64,000 bases of DNA from NCBI GenBank assembly GCA_963741525.1, contig CAVUIW010000022.1, forward strand, positions 62,001 through 126,000, read 5' to 3'. This document shows, piece by piece, positions 8,718 through 17,964 of this stretch. Position 1 is the first letter of the stretch. Every line of letters starts with the position of its first letter. This stretch comes from JANNSX01 sp963741525. GTDB taxonomy: Bacteria > Pseudomonadota > Alphaproteobacteria > Rhizobiales > Hyphomicrobiaceae. A program made the translations under genes and the position numbers. The notes below the pieces were generated by a model that was not told the origin of the DNA, ran no database searches, and saw nothing but the letters and a program-made list of their open reading frames with translations.

Positions 8718-9368
8718 ATGACCAAAGACGAGCGGGCGCTCCGCCAAGCCCTCATCGAAAAGTGCCGCTGGATGAATGCGTCCGGGCTCAACCAGGGTAC
8801 CTCCGGCAACATCTCGGCGCGCTGGGGCGAGGCGATGCTCATCACGCCGAGTTCGACGCCTTACGACACCATGACGCCCGAGATGATCGCGGCGATGCCG
8901 ATCGGCCGTGGTGATGGCGAATGGTCAGGACCGATCAAGCCATCGAGCGAGTGGCGCTTCCATCGCGATATCCTGGCGAACCGGCCCGAGATCGGCGCCA
9001 TTGTGCATACGCATTCGGTGCACGCCACCGCGCTCTCGATGATCCGCAAGGCCATCCCGCCCTGCCATTACATGATCGCGACCTTCGGTGGTTCGGACGT
9101 GCGGGTGGCGGACTATGCGACCTTCGGCACGCAGGAACTGTCGGAGAACGCACTCAAGGCGCTCGACGGCCGCACCGGGTGTCTGCTCGCCAATCACGGC
9201 ATGATCGCCTGCGGGCGCGACCTCGAGCAGGCGATGTGGCGGGCGGTCGAGCTGGAAACGCTCTGCCGTCAATACATTCTGGCCCTCCAGGCCGGCGGGC
9301 CGGTGATCTTGAGCGAGGCCGAGATCGAGGCGGCCCGGGCGAAGTTCGGCGGCTATGGGCGAAACTGA
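8718..9368 (+). CDS. Class II aldolase/adducin family protein (fuculose-phosphate aldolase-like)
   Basis: 216 residues from the ATG at 8718, which has GAGG five bases upstream; ATG 8706 is an alternative. GTSGNISAR binds substrate phosphate in this family, PSSEWRFH supplies the catalytic Glu, and HTHSVHA with LANHGMI supplies the zinc histidines. Members cleave sugar phosphates such as fuculose-1-phosphate or act on related acids; the exact substrate is not readable. It follows heme A synthase closely but has no evident functional link to it. Confidence 0.85.
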   Translation: MTKDERALRQALIEKCRWMNASGLNQGTSGNISARWGEAMLITPSSTPYDTMTPEMIAAMPIGRGDGEWSGPIKPSSEWRFHRDILANRPEIGAIVHTHSVHATALSMIRKAIPPCHYMIATFGGSDVRVADYATFGTQELSENALKALDGRTGCLLANHGMIACGRDLEQAMWRAVELETLCRQYILALQAGGPVILSEAEIEAARAKFGGYGRN

Positions 9369-9397
9369 AGGCCCTGCAGCAGCAAGGCGCGCCTAAA

Positions 9398-9497
9398 GCA
9401 CTTTCGGCCAACTGGATGCCGGTTGGCCGAAAGAAAGTGCTCAAAGCCAATGATCTGGAACGGCTTTTCGGTCCGAAAGGATCGGAAAACGGTCGAG
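9398..9497. repeat. Intergenic hairpin repeat (REP-like), compound copy
   Basis: A long palindrome occupies the gap after the aldolase gene. GCACTTTCGGCCAAC (9398-9412) faces GTTGGCCGAAAG plus AAAGTGC (9422-9440), and a second hairpin follows with arms around CTTTTCGGTCC and GGATCGGAAAAC. It resembles the hairpins near 14.5, 22.6, 24.9, 29.7 and 46.5 kb and looks like a dispersed extragenic palindrome family. Confidence 0.65.
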
Positions 9498-9617
9498 GCG
9501 CCCCATCTCCGCTCCATTTACCCTGTAGACACAACGCTCGTCGCCGAGCGTGCCGGCCATGGCTATATTCGGGCCCGCTCAGCCCGTTGTCTCGTCAACT
9601 GTACAAGGTACTCGATC

Positions 9618-10061
9618 ATGCGCAGCGTTTTCACCGCACTCTTCGTGCTGCTCATCACCGCTCTTCCCGCTTCCGCCGACGGCATCCAAGGCCTCTGGTT
9701 CACGACGGACGACAAGTCCAAGGTCGAGGTCAAGGACTGCGACGGCCTCCTCTGCGGCAATGTCGTCTGGCTCAAGGACCCGGTCGGTTCCGATGGGCAG
9801 CCCCTGCACGACGGCAACAACGAAGATCCCTCGATGCGGACGCGGCCAATTATGGGCTTGCCAATTCTGCTGGGGCTTGCGCCCAAGGGAGACAATCTGT
9901 GGGCCGGTCAGGTCTACAGCCCCGAGGAGGGCCAGACCTTCGACGTTGAGCTCAAGCTCGTGAAGGCGAACTTGATCGAGATTACCGGCTGCGGCCTGGG
10001 CGGCCTCATCTGCGAGACCCGGCCGTGGAAGCGGGCGGCGGCCGATCAGGCGGCGAATTAA
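9618..10061 (+). CDS. Exported DUF2147 family protein
   Basis: 147 residues from the ATG at 9618, giving a signal peptide (MRSVFTALFVLLITALPASA). The mature domain starts GIQGLWFTTDDKSKVEV and contains DCDGLLCGNVVWLKDP, the usual start of DUF2147, a periplasmic beta-rich domain of unknown function. Four cysteines (DCDGLLC and GCGLGGLIC) could form disulphides. Upstream in-frame codons lie in the hairpin repeat region and are not used. No operon partner is evident. Confidence 0.82.
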   Translation: MRSVFTALFVLLITALPASADGIQGLWFTTDDKSKVEVKDCDGLLCGNVVWLKDPVGSDGQPLHDGNNEDPSMRTRPIMGLPILLGLAPKGDNLWAGQVYSPEEGQTFDVELKLVKANLIEITGCGLGGLICETRPWKRAAADQAAN

Positions 10062-10131
10062 ACTCCGTTCACGGCCTGCTAATGGGACCCTGCTAAGCTC
10101 GGCGCACAGTAGGGTGTGCGTCGAGGGGCCC

Positions 10132-10956
10132 ATGCAACCGTCCGAACCTGTCGCCCCGGCTCAGCGCCCCGGAAAGCGCCGTCGCTGGCTTCGCTGGTTC
10201 CTCCTCGCGGATTTTTGCCTCGTCGTCACCGCGCTTTGGGCCTTTCAATACGTCGTCTCCTCCGAGGAGCGGCTGGACGGACTGCTCAAATGGCAGGCCG
10301 AAAAGGTCTATTCCGCGGTCGCCGGCACTATCGATGGCGGCTACGACAAGGCGACCGCCAGGAGGGTCGCGGAAATCAGCGAGCCTGTGCTGATGCGCCT
10401 GGCGAGCTTCGGCGGCGACACGGCGGTGATGGCGCATCGCCGGGGCTGGATCAACGTGCAGCTCTCGCGGTGCTACGACACGGACGCCATCGCCGATGCG
10501 GCGCGTCAACTCGGCTTCGCCGAGGCTGGCAAGCACCAGTTCGATCGCGCGGCGGCTCTCGAGCCGACAAACCCCGACTGGCGGCGCGACCTCGCCGCCG
10601 TCGAGGACGATCTCGGAAATGCTTACTTCGCTGCTGGCGATCTCGATCGCGCGCTGCGGCATCACCGGGAAGGGCGCCGGCTGGTCGCCGGGCTTCTCGC
10701 TGCCGATCCCGCCAATGTGAAGCTCAAAGGCGATCTCGCAGCTAGTCTGGGCAAGCTCGGCCGCCACTATCTGGAGCGTGGTTGGAAGGTGCAGGGCACG
10801 TCTTATCTCTGGCAGGGACGCCGGCTTATCCGAGAGCTCGTTGCGGACAATTCCGGCAATGACCGCTGGAACGGGTACCTGCGCGTCTTCGACCGGATGA
10901 TCGGCGCCGAGATGGCGGCTATTGAGCCTTCCGCTTCGCCGCTTCCTCGGCTTTGA
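10132..10956 (+). CDS. Membrane-anchored TPR-like protein of unknown function
   Basis: 274 residues from the ATG at 10132, which has GAGGGG four bases upstream. One transmembrane segment (about residues 18-40) follows a basic N-terminus. The rest is helical with tandem TPR-like stretches (GNAYFAAGDLDRALRHHREGRRL and DLAASLGKLGRHYLERGW), suggesting a protein-protein scaffold on one face of the membrane. I do not recognise a named family. The last 38 bases overlap the end of the convergent acyl-CoA ligase gene. Confidence 0.7.
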   Translation: MQPSEPVAPAQRPGKRRRWLRWFLLADFCLVVTALWAFQYVVSSEERLDGLLKWQAEKVYSAVAGTIDGGYDKATARRVAEISEPVLMRLASFGGDTAVMAHRRGWINVQLSRCYDTDAIADAARQLGFAEAGKHQFDRAAALEPTNPDWRRDLAAVEDDLGNAYFAAGDLDRALRHHREGRRLVAGLLAADPANVKLKGDLAASLGKLGRHYLERGWKVQGTSYLWQGRRLIRELVADNSGNDRWNGYLRVFDRMIGAEMAAIEPSASPLPRL

Positions 10957-12649
10957 GCTCTTTCTTCGAGAGCTTGCCGATCATCGTTTTTGGCAGCGTT
11001 GCGCGGAGCTCGATTTCCTCCGGCATCTCGATCTTCGAGAGCTTGGGCCTTAAATGCTCCATGAGCTGTTGCGGCGTCGCGGACTTACCCTCGCGCAATT
11101 TGACGAAGGCCTTGGGCGCCTCGCCCCGATGCTTGTTCGGGATGCCGATGACGATCACCTCTTCCACCGCCTCGTGCTCGTAGAGCGCCTCTTCGACCCG
11201 GCGCGGATACACCTTGAAACCCGAGCAGTTGATCATGTCCTTGAGGCGATCGACGATGTAGATGAAGCCGTCCTCGTCCATGTGGCCGATATCGCCGGTG
11301 TGGAAGAATTCACCGGTGAAGACGGCGGCCGTCTCCTCGGGTTTCTGCCAGTAGCCCGGCATCACCTGGGGGCCGGCTATGCAGATCTCGCCGTCCTCGT
11401 GGAGGCCGAGCGCCTTGGTGGGCTCTTCGAGCGAGCGGATCGAGATGCGCGTGCCCGGCAACGGTAAGCCGATCGAGCCGTCCTTGAAGGGACCATCTGT
11501 CGGATTGGCGGTGGCGACCGGCGCGGTCTCCGACAGGCCGTAGCCTTCGACGAGCTTGCAGCCGGTCATTTTCTCGAAGCCGTGCCTCACCTCGATGGGC
11601 AGCGCCGCGCCCCCCGACATGCAGAATTTCAGCGATGAGAGATTGTAGCTCTTGATCTTCCGGTGATTGAGAATGGCATTGAAGAGCGTCGGCACGCCCG
11701 GCATCAGCGTTGGCTTCACGGAATGGATGAGCTTCAGCGTTTCGCTGATCTCGAACTTCGGCACCAGGATGATCTCGGAAGCGCGACTGACGCCGAAGTT
11801 CATGACGACCGTCATGCCGAAGACATGGAAGAAGGGCAGGATCGCCATCACCCGCTCCTTGCCGAACTCGAGCACGCCCGCCCAAGCGGCGACCTGCTCG
11901 ACATTGGCGGAGAGGTTGGCGTGGGTGAGCATGGCGCCTTTGGGCGTGCCGGTCGTGCCGCCGGTGTACTGGAGGACGGCGAGGTCGTTCGCTGGATCAA
12001 TGGCAGGCTGCGTGAAACGGCCATCATTCGTCATCAGGTCCTTCTGGCTGACGACCTTGGACGCGACCGGCGAGGCCGCGACATTGGCGAGATCCTTCCC
12101 CTTGGCGATACGGAACATCGCCGACTTGACCGGCGGCAAGAGCGAGGGGAAGGAAGCGACAACCGCCCTCTCCACCAGGCCGCGCGACAGCAACGTCTCG
12201 ACCTTGTTGAAGAGCACCTTCAGATTGAGGGTGATCATCAGGGACGTGCCGGAGTCCTTCACCTGGTGCTCCAGCTCCTCGATCGAGTAGAGCGGGTTGA
12301 AGTTGATCACGGTTCCGCCTGTCTTGAGCACGGCATAGTAGGCGACGAGAAACGTCGGCGTGTTCGGCAGGAAGAGCCCGACTTTGGTGCCCTTAGCCAC
12401 ACCCAGCCGCTGCAGGCCGGCGGCCGCGTGACTGACGAGCGTGTGAATTTCCTTATAGGTGAGTATCTTGCCGAGGAAGTTCGTGCAGGGATTGTCGGGC
12501 ACTCTGGCAACCGCGTCATCGAGGTAGGCGAAGACCGGCCGGGCGGCAAAACGCTGATCCCACACGACGTCCGGCGGGTAAGCCCTGAGCCAGGGGAATT
12601 CAGCGTTCTCGGCTCGCCCGGGGCGTTCAAGTTCAGCATCTACGGTCAT
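10919..12649 (-). CDS. Long-chain fatty-acid--CoA ligase-like AMP-binding protein
   Basis: 576 residues from the ATG at 12649 (GGAGGG eight bases upstream). AMP-binding core YTGGTTGTPKGAMLTH, then EGYGLSETAP, GEFFHTGDIG and the hinge/C-terminal DRLKDMINCSGFKVYPRRVEE with KTMIGKLSKKEL (catalytic Lys region) make a complete ANL-superfamily enzyme. Overall it resembles FadD long-chain ligases that activate fatty acids to acyl-CoA. It is divergent from the ACP-ketosynthase pair, with which it may share lipid metabolism. Chain length specificity cannot be read. Confidence 0.88.
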   Translation of the reverse strand: MTVDAELERPGRAENAEFPWLRAYPPDVVWDQRFAARPVFAYLDDAVARVPDNPCTNFLGKILTYKEIHTLVSHAAAGLQRLGVAKGTKVGLFLPNTPTFLVAYYAVLKTGGTVINFNPLYSIEELEHQVKDSGTSLMITLNLKVLFNKVETLLSRGLVERAVVASFPSLLPPVKSAMFRIAKGKDLANVAASPVASKVVSQKDLMTNDGRFTQPAIDPANDLAVLQYTGGTTGTPKGAMLTHANLSANVEQVAAWAGVLEFGKERVMAILPFFHVFGMTVVMNFGVSRASEIILVPKFEISETLKLIHSVKPTLMPGVPTLFNAILNHRKIKSYNLSSLKFCMSGGAALPIEVRHGFEKMTGCKLVEGYGLSETAPVATANPTDGPFKDGSIGLPLPGTRISIRSLEEPTKALGLHEDGEICIAGPQVMPGYWQKPEETAAVFTGEFFHTGDIGHMDEDGFIYIVDRLKDMINCSGFKVYPRRVEEALYEHEAVEEVIVIGIPNKHRGEAPKAFVKLREGKSATPQQLMEHLRPKLSKIEMPEEIELRATLPKTMIGKLSKKELKAEEAAKRKAQ

Positions 12650-12959
12650 CCGGCGCCCTCCGCTCTTTTGGCCACACCGCACAAAGCAGCCTGCGACAAG
12701 CTATCACGAAGCGGCATGGAACCAAACGGATCGGCGACCACTTGCGCTTGCAACTGGACTGGATATGCGACCATATAGAGCATGGTGCCGGAGCCTGCCC
12801 AAGGCCTAAGCCAACCCCCGTAGGGCCCTGTATCGGCTGGACTTCCAGGCGATTTTAGGGATATGCCTGCGCTTCGCTTGCTCGAAAGACGCACGTGCAT
12901 TAGTGAAAGACCGACGAGATGCGACGTACGGGTTGCGCCGTGCGGGCAGGGAGAGCGTG
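12650..12959. promoter_or_regulatory. 310-base divergent intergenic region
   Basis: The gap between the leftward acyl-CoA ligase and the rightward acyl carrier protein gene contains no convincing coding sequence. It should hold both promoters. The AT-richer stretch near 12770-12785 (ATATGCGACCATATAGAGC) is the likeliest promoter area, but no boxes were assigned. Confidence 0.3.
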
Positions 12960-13229
12960 ATGGACAGTGTAGCACCCAAGATTATCGAAATTCTCCGCAA
13001 ACATATGAAGAATCCTGACAAGGATATCTCGCTCGAGACAAAGCTCGAGGACTTGGAGATCGAGAGTCTTGATCTTGCGATGATCGTATTCGATATCGAG
13101 GACAAGTTCGGCGTCGAGATTCCTTACAACGCCAACGAAGACGTCCAGGATTTCAAGACTGTCGGCTCGGTGGCTGACCGGGTCACGTCGCTGCTGAAGG
13201 ATGCAGGCAAGGCTGGCGCTGCCGCCTGA
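12960..13229 (+). CDS. Acyl carrier protein (NodF-like, dedicated)
   Basis: 89 residues from the ATG at 12960 (GGGAGAG upstream). A four-helix ACP with the phosphopantetheine serine in IESLDLAMIVFDIEDKFG. It differs from housekeeping AcpP in having DLEIESLDL instead of the usual LGADSLD motif and in its Ala-rich tail. It lies 68 bases before a ketosynthase gene, like the NodF-NodE pair, so it probably carries a specialised acyl chain extended by that partner. This is a guess from synteny; the product is unknown. Confidence 0.88.
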   Translation: MDSVAPKIIEILRKHMKNPDKDISLETKLEDLEIESLDLAMIVFDIEDKFGVEIPYNANEDVQDFKTVGSVADRVTSLLKDAGKAGAAA

Positions 13230-13297
13230 GGCCTCTCCCGGCGTTCACATGTGCTGCGTAGCGTCCTCCCCCCGGGACGCGCCGGAAAAGAGTTTGA

Positions 13298-14542
13298 ATG
13301 ACAAGCAAGAATGGTCTGAAGCGCGTGGTCGTGACCGGCATGGGCGTTGTCACGCCGATCGGCACCACGCTCCCTGAATTCTGGTCCTCGGTCAGGGCCG
13401 GCAAGTCGGGCGTCTCGCCCCTGGGCGGCTTTCCGCTCGACGACCTGAAGATCCTCATCGCCGCGCAGATCAAGGACTTCGATCCGAAGGCACGCCTCAA
13501 ACACTTCCAGCGTGACCGCATCATCACGCTCGCCGACCGCTACTCCTGGTTCGCGGCGGCCGCCGCCGAGGAAGCCGTCAAGATGAGCGGCATGCCATCG
13601 CCGTTTCCCGATCCCTATCGCTCGGCCTGCATCGTCGGCTCGGGCGCCGGCGGCCTCACGACCTTTGAGACGGCCTACCGCGACCTCTTCATTCACAACA
13701 AGCGCGCGACCCATCCGCTTACGCTGCTGCGCATCATCGGCTCCTCGGCCTCCGCCCATGTCGGCATCGAGTACGGCGTCAAGGGCCCGACCTTTGCGAC
13801 CTGCTCAGCCTGCTCGACCGCAACCCATGCCATCGGCATCGCCCGCGACTACATCCGCAACGGTGTCGTCGATGTCGCCATCTGCGGCGCGTCCGAATCC
13901 GTCATCAACTACGGCACCATGAAGGCCTGGCAGGCCTTGCATGTGCTCTCGCCTGAAGGCTGTTTCCCATTCTCGAAGCGCCGCAACGGCACCGTGCTCG
14001 GCGAGGGCGCGGGCATCCTGGTGCTCGAGAGCGAGGAGCATGCGAAACGTCGCGGCGCCAAGATTCTCGCCGAACTCGCTGGCTACGGCATGGCGTCCGA
14101 CTCCAAGGACATGGTGAAGCCGACCGTCGAAGGCCCGGCCCATGCCATGCAAATGGCCCTCGACGACGCCGGGATCTCTCCCGGCGAGATCGACTACCTC
14201 AACGCCCACGGCACGGCGACGACCGACAACGACATCAACGAGACCCGGGCGATCAAGGAGGTATTCGGCAACCACGCCGCCAACCTCGCGATCTCCTCGA
14301 CGAAGTCGATGCACGGCCATCCGCTGGGCGCCGGCGGCGGCATCGAGGCGGCCGTCTGCATCAAGGCGATGCAAGACCAATGGGCGCCGCCGACCATCGG
14401 CCTCGATGACCCCGATCCCGAGTGCGACCTCGACTACATTCCCAATGTCGGCCGCGACATGAAGATCGCCTACACGATGTCGAACTCCTTCGCCTTCGGC
14501 GGCTTGAACGCCGTGGTCGTGTTCGGACCGGCGCCGAACTGA
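13298..14542 (+). CDS. Beta-ketoacyl-ACP synthase, FabF/NodE type
   Basis: 414 residues, full-length KAS II fold. The nucleophile is Cys172 in CSACSTATHAIG, with histidines in NAHGTATTDND and KSMHGHPLGAGG. The latter resembles NodE (KSMHAH) more than FabF. The C-terminal SNSFAFGGLNAVVVFG is canonical. It condenses malonyl-ACP with an acyl chain, presumably on the ACP encoded just upstream. The pair stands alone, without dehydratase or reductase genes, so it must rely on general fatty-acid enzymes or make one specific extension. Confidence 0.9.
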   Translation: MTSKNGLKRVVVTGMGVVTPIGTTLPEFWSSVRAGKSGVSPLGGFPLDDLKILIAAQIKDFDPKARLKHFQRDRIITLADRYSWFAAAAAEEAVKMSGMPSPFPDPYRSACIVGSGAGGLTTFETAYRDLFIHNKRATHPLTLLRIIGSSASAHVGIEYGVKGPTFATCSACSTATHAIGIARDYIRNGVVDVAICGASESVINYGTMKAWQALHVLSPEGCFPFSKRRNGTVLGEGAGILVLESEEHAKRRGAKILAELAGYGMASDSKDMVKPTVEGPAHAMQMALDDAGISPGEIDYLNAHGTATTDNDINETRAIKEVFGNHAANLAISSTKSMHGHPLGAGGGIEAAVCIKAMQDQWAPPTIGLDDPDPECDLDYIPNVGRDMKIAYTMSNSFAFGGLNAVVVFGPAPN

Positions 14543-14546
14543 TCGG

Positions 14547-14593
14547 AGCATGTTCAGGCGAAGTGGGACCCGGTTCGCCGTAAGAACAAGCTC
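14547..14593. repeat. Intergenic hairpin repeat (REP-like)
   Basis: GCATGTTCAGGCGAA followed by CGGTTCGCCGTAAGAACAAGC forms an imperfect hairpin in the gap after the ketosynthase gene. Arms GGCGAA/TTCGCC and TGTTC/GAACA match the family seen elsewhere in the window. It may also help to end the ketosynthase transcript. Confidence 0.5.
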
Positions 14594-14656
14594 AAGACCA
14601 AAAGTCTCGTCTTTCCGATTGCCAGAGACGCCGGCTGCCCCGTATTGCTTGGGGCC

Positions 14657-15082
14657 ATGCGCGAGATCGTCATCCAATCGGGCGCCGTCGCCATCCGCGC
14701 CCGCCTCCTCGACACACCGACCGCCTTGATCATCTGGCGGGCGCTGCCGCTCTATTCGACGGCCGAGATCTGGGGCAAGGAGGTGCACTTCGAGGTGCCG
14801 CTCGAGGTGTATCTGGAGACCGATGCCCGCCAGTTCGTGACACCGGGCGAGATTGCGTTCTCGCCCGATGGAGAGGCGATCTCCATCGTCTATGGCAGGA
14901 CGCCGACGACACGCGGCAAGCAGCTGAGGCTCGCGAGCCCGTCGAACGTCTTCGCGGTCGCCCATGATGATGTCACGGCGCTGGGGGCAATCGCGGTCGG
15001 GTCCGAGATCAGTGTGCGCTCGATCGGCGACGAGGCCCCCATCGAGGCCGCGCACAAAGAGCGTGCAAGGCGGCGGCGATAG
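14657..15082 (+). CDS. Cyclophilin-like fold protein
   Basis: 141 residues from the ATG at 14657. TPTALIIWRALPLYSTAEIWG and the later YGRTPTTRGKQLRLASP fit the small bacterial cyclophilin-like family (TM1367/DUF369-type), a beta-barrel resembling peptidyl-prolyl isomerases but of unproven activity. A TTG at 14645 is an alternative start. It faces the isocitrate dehydrogenase gene convergently across about 40 bases. Confidence 0.7.
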   Translation: MREIVIQSGAVAIRARLLDTPTALIIWRALPLYSTAEIWGKEVHFEVPLEVYLETDARQFVTPGEIAFSPDGEAISIVYGRTPTTRGKQLRLASPSNVFAVAHDDVTALGAIAVGSEISVRSIGDEAPIEAAHKERARRRR

Positions 15083-15123
15083 ACCTCCGCTGACCTCGGT
15101 GTTGGGCAGGCGGCTAAGCCAGC

Positions 15124-16335
15124 TTATGCCATCGCCTTCCTGAGATTCTCATCCACCTTGTCGAGGAAGCCGGTCGTCGAGAGCCAGCTCTGCGTCTCGC
15201 CGACGAGCAGCGCCAGGTCCTTTGTCATGTAGCCGGCTTCGACCGTGTCGATGCAGACCTTCTCCAGGGTCGAAGCGAAGCGGTCGAGTTCGGCGTTGTT
15301 GTCGAGCTTGGCGCGATGCTTGAGGCCCCGCGACCAAGCGAAGATGGACGCGATCGAATTGGTGGACGTCTCCTTGCCCTTCTGATGCTCGCGGTAGTGG
15401 CGCGTTACGGTGCCGTGGGCGGCTTCGGCTTCGACGATCTTGCCGTCGGGCGTCATCAGCACGCTGGTCATCAATCCAAGAGAGCCGAAACCCTGCGCCA
15501 CGAGATCGGACTGCACGTCGCCGTCGTAGTTCTTGCAGGCCCAGACATAGCCGCCCGACCACTTCATCGAGGAGGCCACCATGTCGTCGATGAGGCGGTG
15601 CTCGTAGACGATCTTTCGCTTTTCGAACTCCGCCTTGAACTCGGCGTCGAAGACCTCCTGGAAGATGTCCTTGAAGCGGCCGTCATAGGCCTTGAGGATG
15701 GTGTTCTTGGTCGAGAGGTAGACCGGATAGTTGCGGTTGAGCCCGTAATTGAGCGAGGCGCGCGCGAACTCGCGAATGCTTTCGTCGAGATTGTACATGG
15801 CCATGGCGACGCCCGCGCCCGGCGCCTTGAACACTTCCTTCTCGATCACCTTGCCGTCGTCGCCCACGAACTTGATGGTGAGCGTGCCCTTGCCCGGAAA
15901 CTTGAAATCGGTCGCGCGGTACTGGTCGCCGAAGGCGTGACGGCCGACGATGATCGGCTGCGTCCAGCCCGGCACGAGGCGGGGCACATTCGAGCAGATG
16001 ATCGGCTCGCGGAAGATGACGCCGCCGAGGATGTTGCGGATGGTGCCGTTCGGGCTCTTCCACATCTCCTTGAGCGAGAACTCCTTCACGCGCGCCTCGT
16101 CCGGCGTGATGGTCGCGCATTTGACGCCGACGCCGTGTTTCTTGATGGCGTTGGCGGCATCGATCGTCACCTGGTCGCCCGTCTCATCTCGGTGCTCGAC
16201 GCCCAGATCGTAGTAGTCGAGTTTCAGATCGAGATAGGGGTGAATGAGCTTGTCCCTGATCAGCTTCCAGATGATGCGGGTCATCTCGTCGCCGTCGAGC
16301 TCGACGACGGGGTTCGCGACTTTGATCTTTTGCAT
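15124..16335 (-). CDS. icd: NADP-dependent isocitrate dehydrogenase
   Basis: 403 residues, the usual length for the eukaryotic-type (IDH subfamily II) enzyme of alphaproteobacteria. It opens with IKVANPVVELDGDEMTRIIW and carries the ATITPDEARVKEF and SPNGTIRNILGG substrate region and LIDDMVASSMKW. It oxidises isocitrate to 2-oxoglutarate and CO2 with NADP+ in the TCA cycle. No frameshift; single gene with about 90 bases upstream before the carboxyltransferase stop. Confidence 0.97.
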   Translation of the reverse strand: MQKIKVANPVVELDGDEMTRIIWKLIRDKLIHPYLDLKLDYYDLGVEHRDETGDQVTIDAANAIKKHGVGVKCATITPDEARVKEFSLKEMWKSPNGTIRNILGGVIFREPIICSNVPRLVPGWTQPIIVGRHAFGDQYRATDFKFPGKGTLTIKFVGDDGKVIEKEVFKAPGAGVAMAMYNLDESIREFARASLNYGLNRNYPVYLSTKNTILKAYDGRFKDIFQEVFDAEFKAEFEKRKIVYEHRLIDDMVASSMKWSGGYVWACKNYDGDVQSDLVAQGFGSLGLMTSVLMTPDGKIVEAEAAHGTVTRHYREHQKGKETSTNSIASIFAWSRGLKHRAKLDNNAELDRFASTLEKVCIDTVEAGYMTKDLALLVGETQSWLSTTGFLDKVDENLRKAMA

Positions 16336-16425
16336 GGGAGTCCTCGGCGGATGGGGTGGAGGCGCGCGTGCGCCGCAACATAGCCGAGCCGGAGAGAGTG
16401 GCCAACTGAGGCCAAGCGTCCGGGG

Positions 16426-17964
16426 TTACCCCGGTATCGGCAGCGCATAAGCGAGTCGCAGCAGCCGCCCGAGATAGCGCCGCGTCTCGCGCGGATCGAT
16501 CATCTCTTCGACGCCGAAGCGCTCCACGGTTCGCCAGATGGACGTCTGCATGTCGAAACGTTCGGCGAGTCTTTTCTTGAGCGCTGCGCGCTCATCCGGC
16601 GGGGCTGCCTCCAGCTCCGCGCGAAACGCCGCCTCGACGCCGCCTTGCACGGGCATGTCGCCCCAGACCCCGCTCGGCCAGGCGAGGCGGACACTGGTCG
16701 GATTGCCGTTGCCGGTCGCCTGCCCGCCCAAGCCGAACGAGCGGCGGACCTGCACGGTGAAGACCGGCACCTTGGTCCGCTGAATTGCGCGTACGGCTTC
16801 CGAGGCAAACTTCATCGTGCCCGCCCGCTCGGCCTCGGGGCCGACCATGAAGCCCGGCACGTCGGCGAGATAGACGATGGGAATGCCGAAGGCGTCGCAG
16901 GTTTCGATGAACTTCGTCTGCTTCTGCGAGGAGTGGGTTTCGAGCGCCCCGGCCATGTGCCGCGCATCGGTTGCGAGCACGCCGGCGACATGGCCCTCGA
17001 AGCGGGCAAAGCCCGTGCGAAGCGCTTGGCCGTAGTCGGGACCGATCTCGAAGAAGGTATCGGCGTCGGCGAGGCAGTGGATCAGCGCCTGCGCGTCATA
17101 GGGCCAGCGCGAGTCGGGATTGACGATCGCAAAGATTGCATCCTGGTCGTTCCCCGACCAGGCGCCCTCCGGCGTGACACCCGGCCGGCTCGCCGTGTTC
17201 TGCGGGAAATAGGAGAGCGCGTTCTTGATCTGGGCGAGCGCGTCCGCCTCGTTTTCGGCTGCATTGTCGATGAGGCCGGAGGCCTTCACCTGCACCTCCC
17301 AGCCGCCCAGATCGAACTTGTCGACAGCACGCCCGAGAGCCTGCTTCACGACCGGCGGTCCGCCGACGAAGAGGCAGCCATTGTCCTTCGACATGACGGA
17401 GAAATGCGCGAGCGCGGCGCGCGCCGCCGAGCTGCCGGCGGTCGGACCCAAGATGGCGGTGAGGACCGGGATTTGCTCCAACAGCTCGAAGACAGGATAG
17501 ACCGGATTGGTCGCCTGCAGCTCGGCGTAGCCCTTGAGCTCCTGGATGAGCACGCTGCCGCCGGTGCCCTGCATGAGCAGGATGAGCGGCACACGATAGC
17601 CCAGCGCCAACTCCTCGATGAAGCCGCCCCAGCTGCCTTTGATACGCTGGAGATGGACGCCGACCGCCCCGCCCTCGACCGTGAAATCTTCCGCGCCGAT
17701 GGCGACCGGGCGGCCGTCGATCTGGGCCAAGCCGCAGATGAAGGTCGGGCCCATCACGCCTTTCTCGGTCGGCGTCGTCACCAGCATGCCGAATTCGAGG
17801 AAGCTGCCGGGATCACAAAGCTTGGCAATGCGCTCGCGCGCCGTGCCGCGGCCGAGCCGATGCTCGCGGGCGATGCGATCGGGGCCGCCGGCTTCGAGAG
17901 CGCGCTGGCGGCGCGCCGCGAGCTCGGCCATCAGCGGTTTCCAGCCGTCGTGCTCAGCGGCCAT
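16426..17964 (-). CDS. Acyl-CoA carboxylase carboxyltransferase (beta) subunit
   Basis: 512 residues from the ATG at 17964. Both crotonase-fold halves of a biotin-dependent carboxyltransferase are present (RARERIAKLCDPGSFLEFG in the first, GFMVGPEAERAGTMKFASE and RRSFGLGGQATG in the second). It would transfer carboxyl from a biotin carrier to an acyl-CoA. The start overlaps the stop of the acyl-CoA ligase gene by 11 bases, implying translational coupling. No biotin carboxylase or BCCP gene is nearby. The substrate (propionyl-, methylcrotonyl- or another acyl-CoA) cannot be decided from sequence alone. Confidence 0.87.
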   Translation of the reverse strand: MAAEHDGWKPLMAELAARRQRALEAGGPDRIAREHRLGRGTARERIAKLCDPGSFLEFGMLVTTPTEKGVMGPTFICGLAQIDGRPVAIGAEDFTVEGGAVGVHLQRIKGSWGGFIEELALGYRVPLILLMQGTGGSVLIQELKGYAELQATNPVYPVFELLEQIPVLTAILGPTAGSSAARAALAHFSVMSKDNGCLFVGGPPVVKQALGRAVDKFDLGGWEVQVKASGLIDNAAENEADALAQIKNALSYFPQNTASRPGVTPEGAWSGNDQDAIFAIVNPDSRWPYDAQALIHCLADADTFFEIGPDYGQALRTGFARFEGHVAGVLATDARHMAGALETHSSQKQTKFIETCDAFGIPIVYLADVPGFMVGPEAERAGTMKFASEAVRAIQRTKVPVFTVQVRRSFGLGGQATGNGNPTSVRLAWPSGVWGDMPVQGGVEAAFRAELEAAPPDERAALKKRLAERFDMQTSIWRTVERFGVEEMIDPRETRRYLGRLLRLAYALPIPG

